64,000 nt of DNA, taken from the NCBI GenBank assembly GCA_963969595.1, contig OZ018418.1:811001-875000 (forward strand), given 5' to 3'. This stretch comes from Neckera pumila. Lineage: Eukaryota > Streptophyta > Bryopsida > Hypnales > Neckeraceae. Under the pieces are notes generated by a model that was not told the origin of the DNA, ran no database searches, and saw only the letters and a program-made list of their open reading frames with translations. Both the position numbers and the translations under genes were made by a program. Below, in pieces: positions 13,447 through 26,000 of this stretch (positions are counted from its first letter, which is position 1; each line of letters begins with the position of its first letter).

Positions 13447-13870
13447 CAAGGCCTTGACTTCGTGAACCCTTGATTGAATTTCACCCAAACACAAATCAAT
13501 CGGGTCAACCGACTGTCCGACAATCGAACGGAGAGCCCATCCAACCAATCTAGCATTGACCAACCGACCAACCGATTGAAGTCTGAATCCGTCCAACCTC
13601 CATCCGGCTGATCGTTCAGACCGTTTGACCCCATCTGACCCCACCCTGAACCAACCGAGTGTCTGACCCCGTCCAAACCTGTCTGACACCGTCCGAGCAA
13701 AAGTCCAACCCACAACCGATCCCCGTTTGAGCTTGTTTGACCCCATCCGACCCCGTCCAATCTCGTCCAACTCTATCCAAGCAAACATCCAACCCACGAT
13801 CGATTGATGTCCAACCCATGACTGATCCCCGTTCGACCCCTGTCCGACACCGCATCCAATTGAGAGAGTG
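13447..13870 (-). repeat. GC-rich minisatellite, reverse orientation
   Basis: Tandem degenerate units such as GACCCCGTCC, GTCCAACC and CCGACC. This is the reverse complement of the motif at 9.66-10.06 kb. It lies between the two hAT copies. Apparent proteins of 100-127 residues read from the minus strand here are repeat artefacts. Confidence 0.7.
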
Positions 13871-14104
13871 TCCGATTGGTGGGACCGAAATAGTGTTCTT
13901 TATTCCCTGTTCAACAGTCACTAGCGACCTTAGAACTATAAATTCCAAAAGTTTGGCATTTGCAAGCACTCCTGAGAAATTGAACACTTTGATTTCCAAA
14001 GGCTAGGCGCTGCAATTTTGTGTCCCTTGCTTGGTAATGTATAGTTCAATGGACAGGGGGGCCTTGGTTATCAAGGCTTTGTGCACACATTGTTTGTCAT
14101 ATTT

Positions 14105-17100
14105 TTGACAAAATTTATCAAACTGTTACTACGTTACATTTTCAATTTTGTTCGAATATAAAGAATCCGAACTAGTCATCATGAGCAAGGATTGGTCTTG
14201 TTGGTATGGCACCCCGTCAGTTAGCAAAGTGGAATGCAAAGCTTGCAAGTTGGTGTTCACTAGGAAAAAAAGCCGTTTGTTCAACCATCTAGGATATAAA
14301 GGCACATCAAGTTTGAGAGATAAAAGAATAAACCTTTGACCAAAGTTGACATTTCAAGCTCAAAATCAATTTCTTCATTGCAATGGGCTATTCCACGAAG
14401 ATCTACAGGAGACAATGTGGATGGCAATGGCACGTCTGTGGTTGAAAGGGATGTTTCAAATGGGAGGCACATGGCTCCTTCTACACAAGAAGACTCATGC
14501 ATAGCACTGGAGCAACCCTTTTATGTGGCCTCTGATAGAAATCCAAATACACAAACATCAAGCGAATGTGAAACTACGCAAGGATCAAGCAATAGGCCTT
14601 AGAGACAGAGCAAGCTGGCGGATGGATTTGACATGGCCCATAAATGGAATTTAAGTGCAATCTGGGCCAAGTTCTTTTATGCGATCAACATACCATTTGC
14701 TGTAGCTTGAAATACTAAGTTCAAAAATGTAGTGAAGAGAACAACTTAGTTCTATAGGCCCTACACCTTGCCATTGTACCACTATCTATGCCATAAATTG
14801 CTTAACAAAGCAAAGGCAGAGGTGCAAACAAGCCTACAAAAGAAGACCAAAGACCGCATTAGGAAGTTCAGAGCAACATTGTCTATTGATGGATGGAGCT
14901 TGGTTACAAATTGGCCATTGATAAATGCCATGCCCGTGTCTTCTGCAGTTGAGCAATTCCTAGGATCGGTGGATACAAGTGAGGTAAAAAAGAACGCTGC
15001 GTATTTGGCCTCTCTCCTAGAGACATTATAGAGAAAGTGGGCCCCCAAAATGTGGTGCAAGTGACTACAAATAATGCAATTGTGAACCCAGCAGCATGCG
15101 CTATAGTAACCACACCATTTTTTTCAAGGTTGCGTAGTGCACGCCTTGAATTTGTGCTAAATGATTGGGGAAAACAAGAATGGATAACGAAGCAAGTGGA
15201 GAAGGACAAAACCGTAGTGAACTTCTTCAAGAAGAGGCATATGCCGCTTGCAATATTCGAAAGCATGAGCCGAAGTATAGCTTGTTGATGCCGGGTACAA
15301 CCAGATTTGCCTCTAATTTCATCACAATTGCATGTTTGTTGAAGGTCAACGGTCCATTGCAATAGAGTGTGACGGGCCTTGCAGTGGAATGAGTATGTGA
15401 GGAAGTAAGGGCGGACATTAAAATCTTGTAGCAACTCTTGGGAGGTATTCAAGATACTTTTGAGCAAGCATTTTTGGCGCCATTGTCAAAATTTTAAGGA
15501 CTTGATGGGTCCTATTGTGTATGGCCTACGTGATTTGGATGCAAAGATGCCATATGGGCAAGGTTTTGCACATTATGAGGAATTGAGAAAAACAAGTCCG
15601 AGCTTTGGTTAAAGAGCATTTTTGTTTGAGCCAGGATCTTGTTGATCTACTACTAGAGTCGTTTTTTGACCGACGCAAAATGATGGAGACCAATCTACAT
15701 TATGCAAGAGCTCTTTTGAACCCCTACTTTTTTGAAGACAAAGAACTAGCCGACGATCAAAAAGCGACAGATGCATTTAAGCGTGTTCTCATGAAAATTT
15801 GTAAACCAGGAGATTACGCCGCGGTCGTGAAGGTGTTTGTTGCATTTCAACATAGAGAACCGCCGTTCCACAACATGTTGGAGCCGAGTAAACAACAATT
15901 ATTGGCACATGCTTGGTGGGATTTGAAGGCGCGTGTGGAAAGCTCATTGCTCCAATTGCTAAGAGGATACTGGCACAACCAGTAGCCTTTTCTTTGTGTG
16001 AACGAAAATTGGAGTAGCTATTCTTTTGTTCACAACAAATTTAGGAACAAGTTGAAACCATAGAGAGCAGATGATTTGGTGTATGTGTACACCAATTCGA
16101 AAGTCTTAGCCCAATCCAAGGAAAAGGATGAGAAAAAATGGTACCATGAGAATGTGCATTTTGAAGATAGGGAGATGCTTATCTCCAAGAATGAGGATTC
16201 GGAAGATGGTAAGACCGCATCCGATGATAGGGGTGCTATGGACAACGACATGCACAATTTGGATGGTGAAGATGGTGAGGCCGCATTTTATGATGGAGAT
16301 GTTGTGAGCCCAATTTGAACGATGAGCCGTTTCAAAGCCCAAATTGGAACAATGAAGATTTGGGAGTCAATGATCAAGATATCTATGATTATCCATCAGA
16401 TAAAGACAATTGTGGATGTGATGAAGAAAATCCTCTAATAGCCAAATATATGGATGGGATCGGGTTGCTGACTAGCGAAAAGATTTTAGCAAATAGGGAG
16501 GGTTCTTGTGTACAAGATGCGGCGATAAATGGGGCAAAATTTGTCAATGGCGGGACTCTTGATATTGATGAAGAGATTCCAATTCTTGAATCTCCATCTA
16601 GAGTAGTGGCACAAGTGAAACAGATTGACAAAGACAATGACAAGGGCGGATTGGGGGTAAAGGTCCCAATAAATGTGGTGAACACAAGGGTTCAATTAAA
16701 AGTGGTCTTAGCAAGCAAGAAGAGTGGTGAACCAAGGATTGAGAATGTCAAACCACGTGAAGTAGAAGAGAATGAAGATATATATTTCATGAAGTCCGGG
16801 AGTCCAATCCTAACCCAAAATGGAAAAGGGAAGGAGCCGCTCATACGAGATCCCCAGTTATCACCACGTAGCGGTCTTGCACCATGTCTACGTGCATTAT
16901 TTACAATTGGTAGTACAACTTTGGATGGTTTTGAAGGCTCAACGTTTGGAAAACAACAGTTTAGCATTCCTAAAGAATTGGACCCTTGCATCAATTGAAG
17001 TCTATCCATTTCATCACGTAGTGATGATGACAAGGATTAGACATTGGCTACAATGTTTGCTCGGCAATCTAGCCATCCATCACAAGGTTTTCTCAAATCA

Positions 17101-17545
17101 TCAGATTATACACCGCAATCCTTGAACGCAATGAAGATAATCATTCAAAGAGGCCAAAAAGCAGGACAATCAATGGTAAAAGAGTCCAAAACAGATCTAA
17201 AGAAAAGAGTAATGGAGCCTTTTGCAATCTCTCAATCAAAGAAAGCAAATGTGAGTAGAAGCCCTAGATGCACTTCAGCCTAGGCCGAAGACAAAAATTA
17301 AACCGGTCTTTGGCCTTAGTGAAAGCATTGGAAAGTCCATATTAAAAGTAAAAATGGAGAGAAAAAAGGGCAAACCAATGAGATCACGTACTAATAGAGA
17401 GGTACATGGAGAAGAAGTGAGAATTCTACAATCTTCATCAAACAATATGGAAGAAGCATGCAGCCATAAAGACACCGGATGGAAAAGAAGAGGTGAGAGT
17501 AGCGAGGCTGAGGTGAAGGAAGACAATGATTATAATCCTTAGGGA
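14105..17545 (+). pseudogene. hAT transposase copy 2 (BED + DUF659 + dimerisation domain), decayed
   Basis: Seen: a BED finger (ATG at 14181; VECKACKLVF, LFNHLGYKG), FDMAHKWNLSAIWAKFFYAI, the DUF659 core at 14870-15290, then after several frame changes DRRKMMETNLHYARALLNPY (15660-15720), HREPPFHNMLEPSKQQ and AHAWWD (15840-15925), and the hAT dimerisation region (WSSYSFVHNK, DDLVYVYTNSK; 15990-16110). An acidic tail runs to about 16998, and basic remnants continue to 17540. Breaks: TAG at 14600, TGA for TGG near 14708, TAG at 16061 just before RADDLVYV, an extra A near 16010, and a 1-base shift at about 16315. Known: the dimerisation domain with the WWD motif is diagnostic of hAT. Inference: an immobile but nearly full-length copy, in direct orientation to copy 1. 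Confidence 0.85.
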
Positions 17546-18084
17546 CTGAAGGGATGTAAACTTAGGTGTCTAGGTCCTTATGATACATAGATGGCACTAT
17601 GTGGAAATTGATTATTTACTGCCGCTTCACTGTAGTACAAATTTGCTTATTGATGTTCAGAATACCACACTATAAGAAATCTGTGTTTTGGGGGACGTTT
17701 TCACTATTTTTTGGAACGCAGTTTTGTGGACATTACAGTTGAAAACCCATGTTTTTATGTCAACAATAATGTTCAATAAAAGTTCTAATACAAAGGACAA
17801 ATTCAATAAAATTTGATTGTGTGCATTTTATTTTGCATGAAGCACAATATTTTAAAACGTAAATGTATAACGCAACAATTTTGTCTTCAAAGTCGTCCAA
17901 GTTTTGTGAATTTTAAAAATGAAAAGAAAGCTTAGATTGTGTGTGCCATTTCCACCTTTTTTTAAATGACAATTGCAATTGAAGAGGTTTCAAAATCAAA
18001 TCTCCCTAGATCTAAAACTCATTCTCCAAATTAATTTGTACTTCACCACCTAAAAAACCGTCCATTGTAACCACCTTTTTGCTA
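17546..18084. other. Non-coding, with a CACTATAAGAAA terminus-like string
   Basis: At about 17668 the sequence CACTATAAGAAATCTGTG resembles a CACTA-element 5' end. I could not find a convincing partner end or target duplication nearby. The rest is AT-rich and featureless. Confidence 0.35.
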
Positions 18085-18237
18085 ACCGCTTGTTCTATGG
18101 ACGCCCCCCATTAACCAACGGCCGTTTGATTGATTGACCAATAGCCCATCCGACCAATTGACAATGACCGATTGATGTCTTGTCTGACTGACCCGCCGAC
18201 GTCCCGACCGACCGACACCCAGCAGCCGCCGGCTGCG
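18085..18237 (-). repeat. GC-rich minisatellite remnant
   Basis: Short block of CCGACCAATTGAC, GACCGACC-type units, related to the minisatellites at 9.66 and 13.45 kb. It is interrupted at 18238 by the MITE and resumes briefly as GGCATCC after it. Confidence 0.55.
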
Positions 18238-18409
18238 CACTACAAAAAAATAGTGTCCGAATTGACACATCCTAATTGACTAAAATGTCCGAATTGACAG
18301 AATCTTGTCAAAAAAATGTCCAAATTGACAGAAAATTGACAAAATAATGTCCAAATTGACTAAAAATTGACATAAAAAATGTCCGAATTGACACTGCTCC
18401 CTTGTAGTG
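18238..18409. mobile_element. CACTA-type MITE with 3-base target duplication
   Basis: The element begins CACTACAA and ends TTGTAGTG (8-base terminal inverted repeats). An inner inverted pair AGTGTCCGAATTGACA / TGTCCGAATTGACACT lies just inside. It is flanked on both sides by GCG (18235-18237 and 18410-18412), the 3-base duplication expected for CACTA elements. The 172-base body contains about six direct copies of TGTCCRAATTGAC separated by short spacers. No coding capacity, so it would need a transposase in trans. Confidence 0.85.
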
Positions 18410-18412
18410 GCG

Positions 18413-19173
18413 GCATCCATTTTTTGGACGTGATTTTGTATTGGATGTTAAGAAGTGACACCCCTGGTCCTTCTCAAGGGTGGTGCGACAGTTTGATTCT
18501 GCAAACTCTGCAATTTTCCTTCCCTAAGTTTGTCTCCATTTGTGGGAGCTCAGAAAGTAAGATAAGTCTTGGTAGTGAGGAAATTAGAGGAAGGAGGTAA
18601 TATAGGTATATTTTTTTGGTTTATCGAAGGATAAACTAAAATATCTTACCACAATTAACATTCCTTGCTAAAAGAGTATTGCTAGATAGATAATTAGGTT
18701 AAAAACAATAGTTAAAGTTTCTTGTTTTTACTAAGAACTGGAACTGGGTTGAGATTTGGAATCATTTCAGTGCCGGGATTGGACACCAGAATTCATGGGA
18801 AAAGTAACGGAACATTTACCAGGAGCTGGTTGGGCGGATGTAGGATCCAACGGCCATACCAGGGATTAGGACTGACCATTCAAAGGTCGGATTTATTTGC
18901 ACGCAGAAAGATGACAGCTAGTCTAATCCAACGGTCGTTCCTTTCAGGGAAGTTCCAGAGGTTGAAACTTCCATCCTCATTCTTACGATTTGAGTTTGGC
19001 TGATGTCTGGAGTGCGAGTTAGTGAAGCTTTTACATGCGAGTGTGTCTGGAGAGGATAGAAAGTTTTCCGTTGTCAAAGTGGAGAAAGCGGAAGAGGATT
19101 CTTATCAGGCAGGAAACTACTCGTAGTTCTTTGAGAGAGGCATCGGTTGAGGGGATTGTGAGCGACTTGAGCG
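18413..19173 (+). other. Leader region of gag-like copy C
   Basis: This region precedes the first ATG of copy C. It holds blocks rich in GGATCC/CCGG-like strings such as those found ahead of copies B and D. I could not identify a convincing TATA box. No independent gene is visible. Confidence 0.35.
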
Positions 19174-21049
19174 ATGGTGAAGGCTGACAGCAGCAAATCA
19201 GGGCAGCTCAAGTTCAAGACGATCCATCCGGCTATTCCAAAGGATGACAGAAAGCGGAAGCAGTTGGAGGAGGATCTGGATCAGATCAGGGGTGCCTATT
19301 TTCCGAAAACCTTGGAGCTTGAGAGACAAAGACATGATTCGTGAGCTCCTGAAGGGCAATCAAACAAGTGGGTGAAGACCGCTTGTGCTCTCTTTAATAA
19401 GTGGACGATCGAAATGTGGAAGAAGGTGTACAATTTTCCGCACGCTGGAAAGGAAATGGCCTTGCGGTCGGATTGGCACCACAAAGGTAAATTTCTAAAC
19501 CTTCCTCATGCCAAGAACGGATATGTAGTGGCAGATTATAAGTTGCCCAAAGAAAAGAGGGTGTTAGAATTCTTGGTCTCCATCCTATATCCGGAACGGC
19601 CAAACCGAATTTAGTAACATGGGCCAATACCATATTTGGCCCTTTGAGTGGAGAGAGAAAGGTATTTTGGGCAAGAATTATGAGAGAATTAGTCCAAAAG
19701 ATGGTCGCCTCTCTAAGAGGAACAAAGGCGTCTTCCATAGAACCTTTCTTATTTCACTTATACGACCATCTAGAGGTACTAAGGAAGCCGGAGGAAGTAG
19801 TTCTAAATGCAGCCTCCACAATGAGTAAACTTGACATTAATCTCCCTCAGAAGAAAGAGAGTGAGGATAAGATGAAAGGACCGGATGAGGAATCCGGGAG
19901 AGGGTCATCAGCAAAGAAGCAAGAGTCTTTAACAAAGATCCCATCCTCTGAAAAGAAGAAAGGTTCCCGAAGTGGTCGGAAGGGTTCTGAGGAATTGAAA
20001 GTCGAGAGAGAGGATTCTTTAGGGAGGATAATTGAGGACCTGAAAAAAAGAAAGGAGGACTTGGATACTGAGAGGGGAGCAGTAAGGAAAATCTGTAGGC
20101 TGCTTGGTGGGATCAAAGTACCCGAGCTCGTAGACTCGGTAGAGGATCTAATCCGACAAAAGGATATTGAATAGTGGAAAGAGCAGTTTAAGGGACTGGT
20201 CAATGAAAATGAGTCACTCCATCAGAAGTTAGACAAGGGTGAGGCAAGGAGTAGGGAAGTGAGGAAACTTTTCGCTGAGTAAGAGGAGACCCTCAAGAAG
20301 GTCAAGAAGTTCATCCAGCATTTCGGGGATGTCCTCAACAAAGCCAAATGCTTTGACAAGGAAGTCCACAAGGTTGGAGCAGAGTCCGCAGTCAAGTCTG
20401 TCCTGGTTTGTGCGGAGTACTCGGATAGTGTGGAGAAGATAATGGATGACATCCGGGGAGCTCTATAGTAAGCGGATCAGTTTCCGGACACACCTGTGAA
20501 GTCAAGGAAGAGCGAGGAAGAAAAGACACCTGCCAAGGATCCTTCCAAACAGAAGTCAAAAGGAGGTGAGGGATCGGCACACGGATCCGGATCCAAGGGC
20601 AGGATCCAGAAGAAGAAAGATGAGTTTCGAACTCCGCAGAGCAAAGGCACCAAACCCTCTTCGCAGAGCAAAGGCGCCAAACCCTCTCCGCAGAAGACAA
20701 GCAGGGTGAAGTTGAAGACCACATTCAAACGGGCACGGAAGGTGTCTTATGAGAGTTACCATTCTAGAGAGGATGAGTTGTCCTATTAGTTAGCAAAGGA
20801 GGATAACGGGTCTAAATCCGGATCCGAGTCCAAATCTCAACCTGACTTGGAAGAGGAAGAAGAAGAGGATGAGCATCTAACCTGGCTACGATTTCTCCGT
20901 CCATTTTCAAGGGGAAGACTTCAGCTAAGGGTAAGACAGCTAAGCCTTTGGCTAGCAGGAAGCAGCCGCCAAGGAAGGGCGCATCCAAAGGCGAGGAACC
21001 TTTTCCAAAGAAAGGTAGAAAGTAGAAGTAGAAGTAGAAGTTCTTAGGA
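19174..21049 (+). pseudogene. Gag-like NTIFGAL family protein, copy C
   Basis: Seen: the ATG at 19174 begins MVKADSSKSGQLKFKTIHPA, matching the N-terminal layout of copies B and D. The conserved core is FLVSILYPERP, then WANTIFGPLSGERKVFWARI (19570-19680) and PFLFHLYDH. A long charged coiled coil follows (19840-20470), then a Lys/Ser/Gly-rich tail ending GRK at about 21025. Breaks: frame changes near 19330, 19605 and 20885. In the coiled-coil half there are TAG at 20172, 20466 and 20787 and TAA at 20280 and 20469, but no TGA. The tail ends in a small AAGTAG repeat that reads K-stop three times. Inference: a structural protein of a retroelement-like repeat. No protease, RT or integrase frame is visible nearby. 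Confidence 0.6.
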
Positions 21050-22400
21050 TAAGCCTAGGAACAATAGGCGGAAATTATAGTAAAGTTAATTATAGTTTAG
21101 TTCAGTTAAGGAAAGTTAAGTTTTTGAGAGCAAGAAGCTACTTGGCAGGTACTTTTTAGCTGTATGCACCTGGACTGTGGCTTTTTGGGTTTTTAGGATC
21201 TGAGATCTACATTTTGCGGACCGGATGGGTTGATAGGAAAGTCAACTTAGAGGGATAAGGAATGACACCTGTCATTCCTTGGTCCTCTGCTTTTGTTGCT
21301 GGGGACCTTCAGTGTTTCCCTTAGTTTGTTATTTAGAGGTTGGAAGTTAGTTCCAACTCTGGGCAGTTTATACTCTTGTTTTCTATTTCAATCTTGCAAT
21401 GAAAGCTTGGATTTCAACTCCATGAATACTGGTCTAGAAAGTCTTGGTCTTGTGTTGAGGAGTTAGGCGATGCTTTGACCATTGCTAGTTCAAGTAGCTT
21501 GGTTGTGAGAATTTGAGAGGAGAAGTTTACCTCCGGATTTTGTCTAAATCCAATTTTGAAAATTGAAGTGAGCTGGTTGAGATACCTTGTGTATTAGGAG
21601 TGAAGTTTAGTTACTGTTGTTACTTGGAAATTTTTGTGGAGGATAGCCGCTCTTAGATTGGGTGCGTTATGTAGGAGCCAAGCGTATGCTAGTTGACGTG
21701 TTGATGAGGTCCTCCTACAACCAGAAGTGAGTGATTTGCAAGTAGTTAGGATTGCCTAGTTATCTGGTTACCAGATTCTGCCTCAGAAAACTGAATTTGG
21801 ATAGGTCCATTGTTGTAGTAAGAGAGGATTGTGGAGGTTTCTTGAGTGACCTACTGGTTCAGATTGATATCCAAATCATTTGTGAGGAAGAATCCGCATC
21901 CGGATTGTGTGTGTGTGTGTTTTGTATTTTCATTCAGTGAAACTTCAGTCACTTTAATCTATTGAAGGGTAGGATATATGTTCCCTTCCTGAAACCAAAG
22001 AGCAAACCCTCTGTTATAGAGGTTAAACTATTATTATTGGTTACTTTGCTTATTAAATCCGGATCCGGAAAAGGTACAGGATCATTGCACTCTTTTCGGT
22101 TCCGCATTTAGTGAAGTAGGATACTAAGTTAAAGCTATTGTTGGGATGAATGCATACCTGTTGTAAGTAGTCTGGGGTATAGATATTGGTATGAGTTGAG
22201 AGAGAGAAGGTTTAGGGAATACAAAAGAGGAAGTGCATTTTTTAGTTTTCAATTTCGGTTTCTTTTACCTCGGGTTTGGTTTTTTGTATTCCAATTCCGG
22301 TAATTTTGAGGAAACTACAAGTTAAAATCCTTTGGGAATGATACACAAGTCATCTTGGGTGTTTTAAACTAATTTAACACCTAAAGATAGGATTTGTGCT
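21050..22400 (+). other. 3' region of copy C
   Basis: Non-coding. It contains the string AGCAAACCCTCTG with a following AGGTTAAAC (about 22000-22030), which recurs after copy B (about 44500) and copy D (about 57410). Near 22330 is TCCTTTGGGAATGATAC, similar to a string after copy B at 44677. Similar GGGAxxGATAC strings occur near the ends of many plant LTR retrotransposon internal regions, which hints that this is an LTR-element 3' part. A short TG run lies at about 21907. Confidence 0.45.
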
Positions 22401-22779
22401 TCTTTATGCTACGTTACTATTGTTGACTGAAGTGCTTCAAAAACATTGTTTCCATCATCTTCCTATGGATCAAATACTTTATTCTACCTAATAGTATAAA
22501 ATTGCGCTATCAGTTTTGAAACACTATATGAGTCCTATTGCTATTTGCTATTTGCAATTAGATTTTGGTTCTTTGCTACATAATAGCAAAACGATAAGTA
22601 TCCAATATTCTAAATCACTCAATAATTTTTTGAGTGACACATCAAAATTCTATACCACTGAAATGTAAGGAATATGATGTCTTCCATAGTCTTAATCTAC
22701 GCACTATAAGTGTGACCTATTCTTCAACATCTCCATTGTCTTTATTAACTTTGGCCCTCGACGATATCCAGTACTACCA

Positions 22780-24711
22780 CTAGACCTTGGGAGAGCAATT
22801 TCTTGCCACCGTTTCTTCAAGGACCTCTGCTACAAGCGTCCCATGGTTGACGGCTGCAATGAAGCGCAGGCAATCCATTGCGGATTTTGCATTGCCGTTT
22901 GGTGAGGCCCAATGAAGACAGACAAGGCTGAGGAGGCAACATGCTATTATATGTAGTAGATTGTTCCTCACATTTTTTTGGCTTTAGGTCCTTATAATTG
23001 TTGCCGCTGATGGCAAGAGACGTAGGCACCATTTCTTCCACTTGCAAGTATACAAATTTTAAAAGAGATTTGTAACCTACAACATCTACAAAGCATTACT
23101 TAAAACAAACAGGAATGTAAAGACAAAAATTGTTAAAACCGTACCTCCACAATGGCCACACCACCCACTTCATCATCATAGAGCTTCCTCTGCGTTTTGG
23201 AATTCATTCTGGAGCGTTCCTGTGGAGACACCGATTGAAAACAAGACTTGAGAGGTGATGGAGTGTACACTCATAAAGGACGCTTTCCTCCATTGGGAGG
23301 ACTTTTCACTACACCATCATCTATGTCCATCATTGAAAAATCCATAGTTGACTGCGCAGTGGCCGTTGAGTACATGATATGACAAACCCCACCTTGCAGT
23401 ATGTTCCGCTCTCCATAGTCAACAAGTGAATCATCAGAGGCCACACACTTGTCTCCAAAACAAATTTTGGGTGCCTCAAAAATACCCAAACTCTGAGCAC
23501 AAAACAAAGGTCTCCACTATAATGAACTGCTACATTGGAAGTACACTCATGTTGCAATAAAGGTTATAAAAGCCAACATCCAAGGGTCTACAAACTCCTC
23601 TCGTAGGGAAGTGGACAACGCTTGAAACAAATGTCCCGTAGACTACGCTCCTTGTGCAGCAATGGACTGGACATCTCATGGGGAAGTGGACAAAAATGGA
23701 AATAAACGTCCCGTAGTATAAGCTCCTTGTGTGATATTGGATTGGACTTTTGGGGAGAAACATCATGCCCATTGTTGTTCACATTCCATTCATTATAAAG
23801 ACAATTGGAGACCTCCAGTGCCCTGGCAATGTCATTGAACTTGAATTAGTCGAGTTCATGCATGACATGGATACACCCCAGGGCATTGTCTCTATGAAAG
23901 GGGTACATTTCCAATGGCCTCTCTACGTGCAGTCTCTTAATCCATGGAAAAAGCTCATTTATGAAGATTCCATCTAACACTCCAAAACCTTCAAACAACC
24001 AGGGATCAAAGAGCACGACATTTGTAGGGTCATTCAAGACGTGCTTCTTTGGCCTATCGTCCACTACAATTGTACTGTCTTTAGAGAAGATCAAATCACT
24101 TAATTTGTACAATGGCTTCATGTATTGGTCTTTGTCTGACCCCTTTAACTTGTAGTTCACTAGCTTTTTGTTTCTTCCTCAACATTTTAGAACGCTACAT
24201 TGTTCTTGGCCGAGAACATACAAAAGGGGTTCTAGGTCGTAATAGAGGTACTTGCAAACGAGTTAGGCGTAGGATCTGTTGATGCGGCTCTAGATGTAGA
24301 CGTTTGCAATGGAAGATAACTCTTGCAAGAACCTCTTGAAGTAGGGCCGACAGGTGATTCTATTGATTTTCAAGGTCATATGCTCTACATTAGGGACTAC
24401 CTCACCGGGAGAGCATAATCTGCCTTCCTTTAGGTGGTATCTCACATTGTCACACACGCACAGAGGTTCATTCAGATCCAGGATAACGTTAAGAAATTTT
24501 TCTACCAACCTGGACGTGAATGGAGGAAGATGTGGCATTCCACCTTACGTGATCTCTCACTGCTACCCTGCTCATAAAGAACAGAGACAAAGTGCAAATT
24601 AAACAGATGCACTTCTGATGAGGAATTAAGTATTACAACCAAGCTATAAGGAAATTCAACCACATCCACCAAGGGTAGAAAACAAGGATTAGAAACAAAT
24701 GGGACAGACAA
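22780..24711 (-). pseudogene. FCP1/SCP-like (NLI-interacting) phosphatase pseudogene
   Basis: Seen on the minus strand: one frame from 24538 to 23588, interrupted by TAG, TAA, TGA and TAA, with the family's landmarks in order. These are VILDLNEPL (about 24466-24486; the usual DxDxT is changed to D-L-N-E-P), ITCRPYFKRFLQEL and NVYI followed by a stop where the family has Trp, then SDLIFSKDSTIVVDDRPKKH (about 24042-24100) and NVVLFDPW. Known: this HAD-type domain dephosphorylates the RNA polymerase II C-terminal domain or related substrates. Inference: the second Asp and the Thr of the catalytic motif are lost, so the ancestor may already have been non-catalytic; this copy is dead in any case. 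Sequence below 23.6 kb on the same strand may be C-terminal remnants, but I cannot assign it. Confidence 0.6.
23605..23753. repeat. Two tandem ~76-base units
   Basis: Two diverged direct units, each starting GGGAAGTGGACAA and containing GTCCCGTAG, GCTCCTTGTG and GGATTGGACT-like strings (23605-23680 and 23681-23753). They lie in frame with the FCP1-like pseudogene above, duplicating about 25 residues on the minus strand. Confidence 0.6.
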
Positions 24712-24889
24712 AAGACAACAGCAAGGACACTGCTACATACATCACAATGAACATATTGCATCCTTGACCAAAGGAACTGGGGACGATATACTCGCCTATA
24801 CCCAGCAATCTAATGGAGAAGTCTCTGTATTTATAAGAGCGTCGTCGGGAATGTCATCAGGTAACTCAACATCTCTACCATCACCAACA

Positions 24890-26000
24890 TCCTCAACTTT
24901 CTCTATCTGAAGACATGGCGGATAAGCAGGGTTGCTAAAGTGTAAGCAGGGAGCAATGAGCAATGAGCAGTTGCATTTGAGCAGTAAAATTTTTATTTAT
25001 TATATTTTTAAGGTTTCATAATTACCATTAATTCTACATTTAGAAATGAAGTTTTAGAAAAAACTATTTTTGGATGTAGGTCAATTATATCATCCATTGC
25101 TTTGGATGGATGAAGATGATGACAAATGAATGTAGATGAAAGTTGGTAGATGAAAAAAAATCCGGAACTAAATTTTTCATATTAATTGAAGTTCCTGGAA
25201 TCATAAAGCATCTAATTTAAAGATGTCTAAGGAACATTCATTTGATATGGATGCAAGTGATCTAAATTGTTTGTATTGTAATGTGCATATACTAGACTTC
25301 TGTGGGGTCTTAAGAGCCTCTTTGGTTTCCAGGAGGCTCTTAGGCAAACAATAATCATAAGCATAGATGGCTTAAAATAGATTGGTAAAGTCTTGAACTC
25401 ACATGCATCTTTTTTTGGACTAGCAAAGCCCTCTCAAACACTATTCCCTAATACTCCTAGAAGTCAATTGGGTAGTAAAATCATCTTACATACCACATTC
25501 ACAAGGGGTCCTTAAGAGCCTCCTCTATTTCAAAAAGGCTCATAGTGAGTTGCAAAAATTTTAGGAATTTGAAAATTAAAGACTTTGCTCAGTTTAGGAG
25601 AGGCTCAAAAGGAGGAACACATCTTGAAAGACAAAAAAATATGGTCCTTCATTCATCATTGGATCCAAAGATGAAATGTTGTTAAAGTATGAGCAAAGAG
25701 CACCAAATATTGAGCAATGAGTGGTGAGTGCTAAGCAATTCTAGAAAAATTTGCAAAAAATTTAAAATTTTTCAATATAAAAATGATGCCTATATCCATG
25801 GTTTAGGATAAAAGTATATGGCTATAAATTTGAATGAGTCTAAAAAGGATTAATGGGAATGAACAAACTTGGATGAATTTTGTAGTTGACTTTGTTGGAT
25901 GAAATACATTTGTTGTTCATTGCATTAGATGATGGATGACTATCAAATGGGACTAAAAATTCAATTATTTAAAATAAAGGTTGACAATCAAGTACCTTAA
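24890..26000. repeat. Non-coding, internally duplicated AT-rich segment
   Basis: Two diverged copies of one segment appear at about 24.93-25.27 and 25.69-25.97 kb, each with GAGCAATGAG strings followed by a GGATGGATGA-like block. A short related pair (AAGAGCCTC...AGGCTC) sits at 25.31 and 25.51 kb. No gene seen. Confidence 0.45.

Noticed and set aside
13423..13999. Overlapping minus-strand frames of 104-127 codons
   Set aside because: Same minisatellite in reverse; several frames are open at once because the repeat lacks stops.
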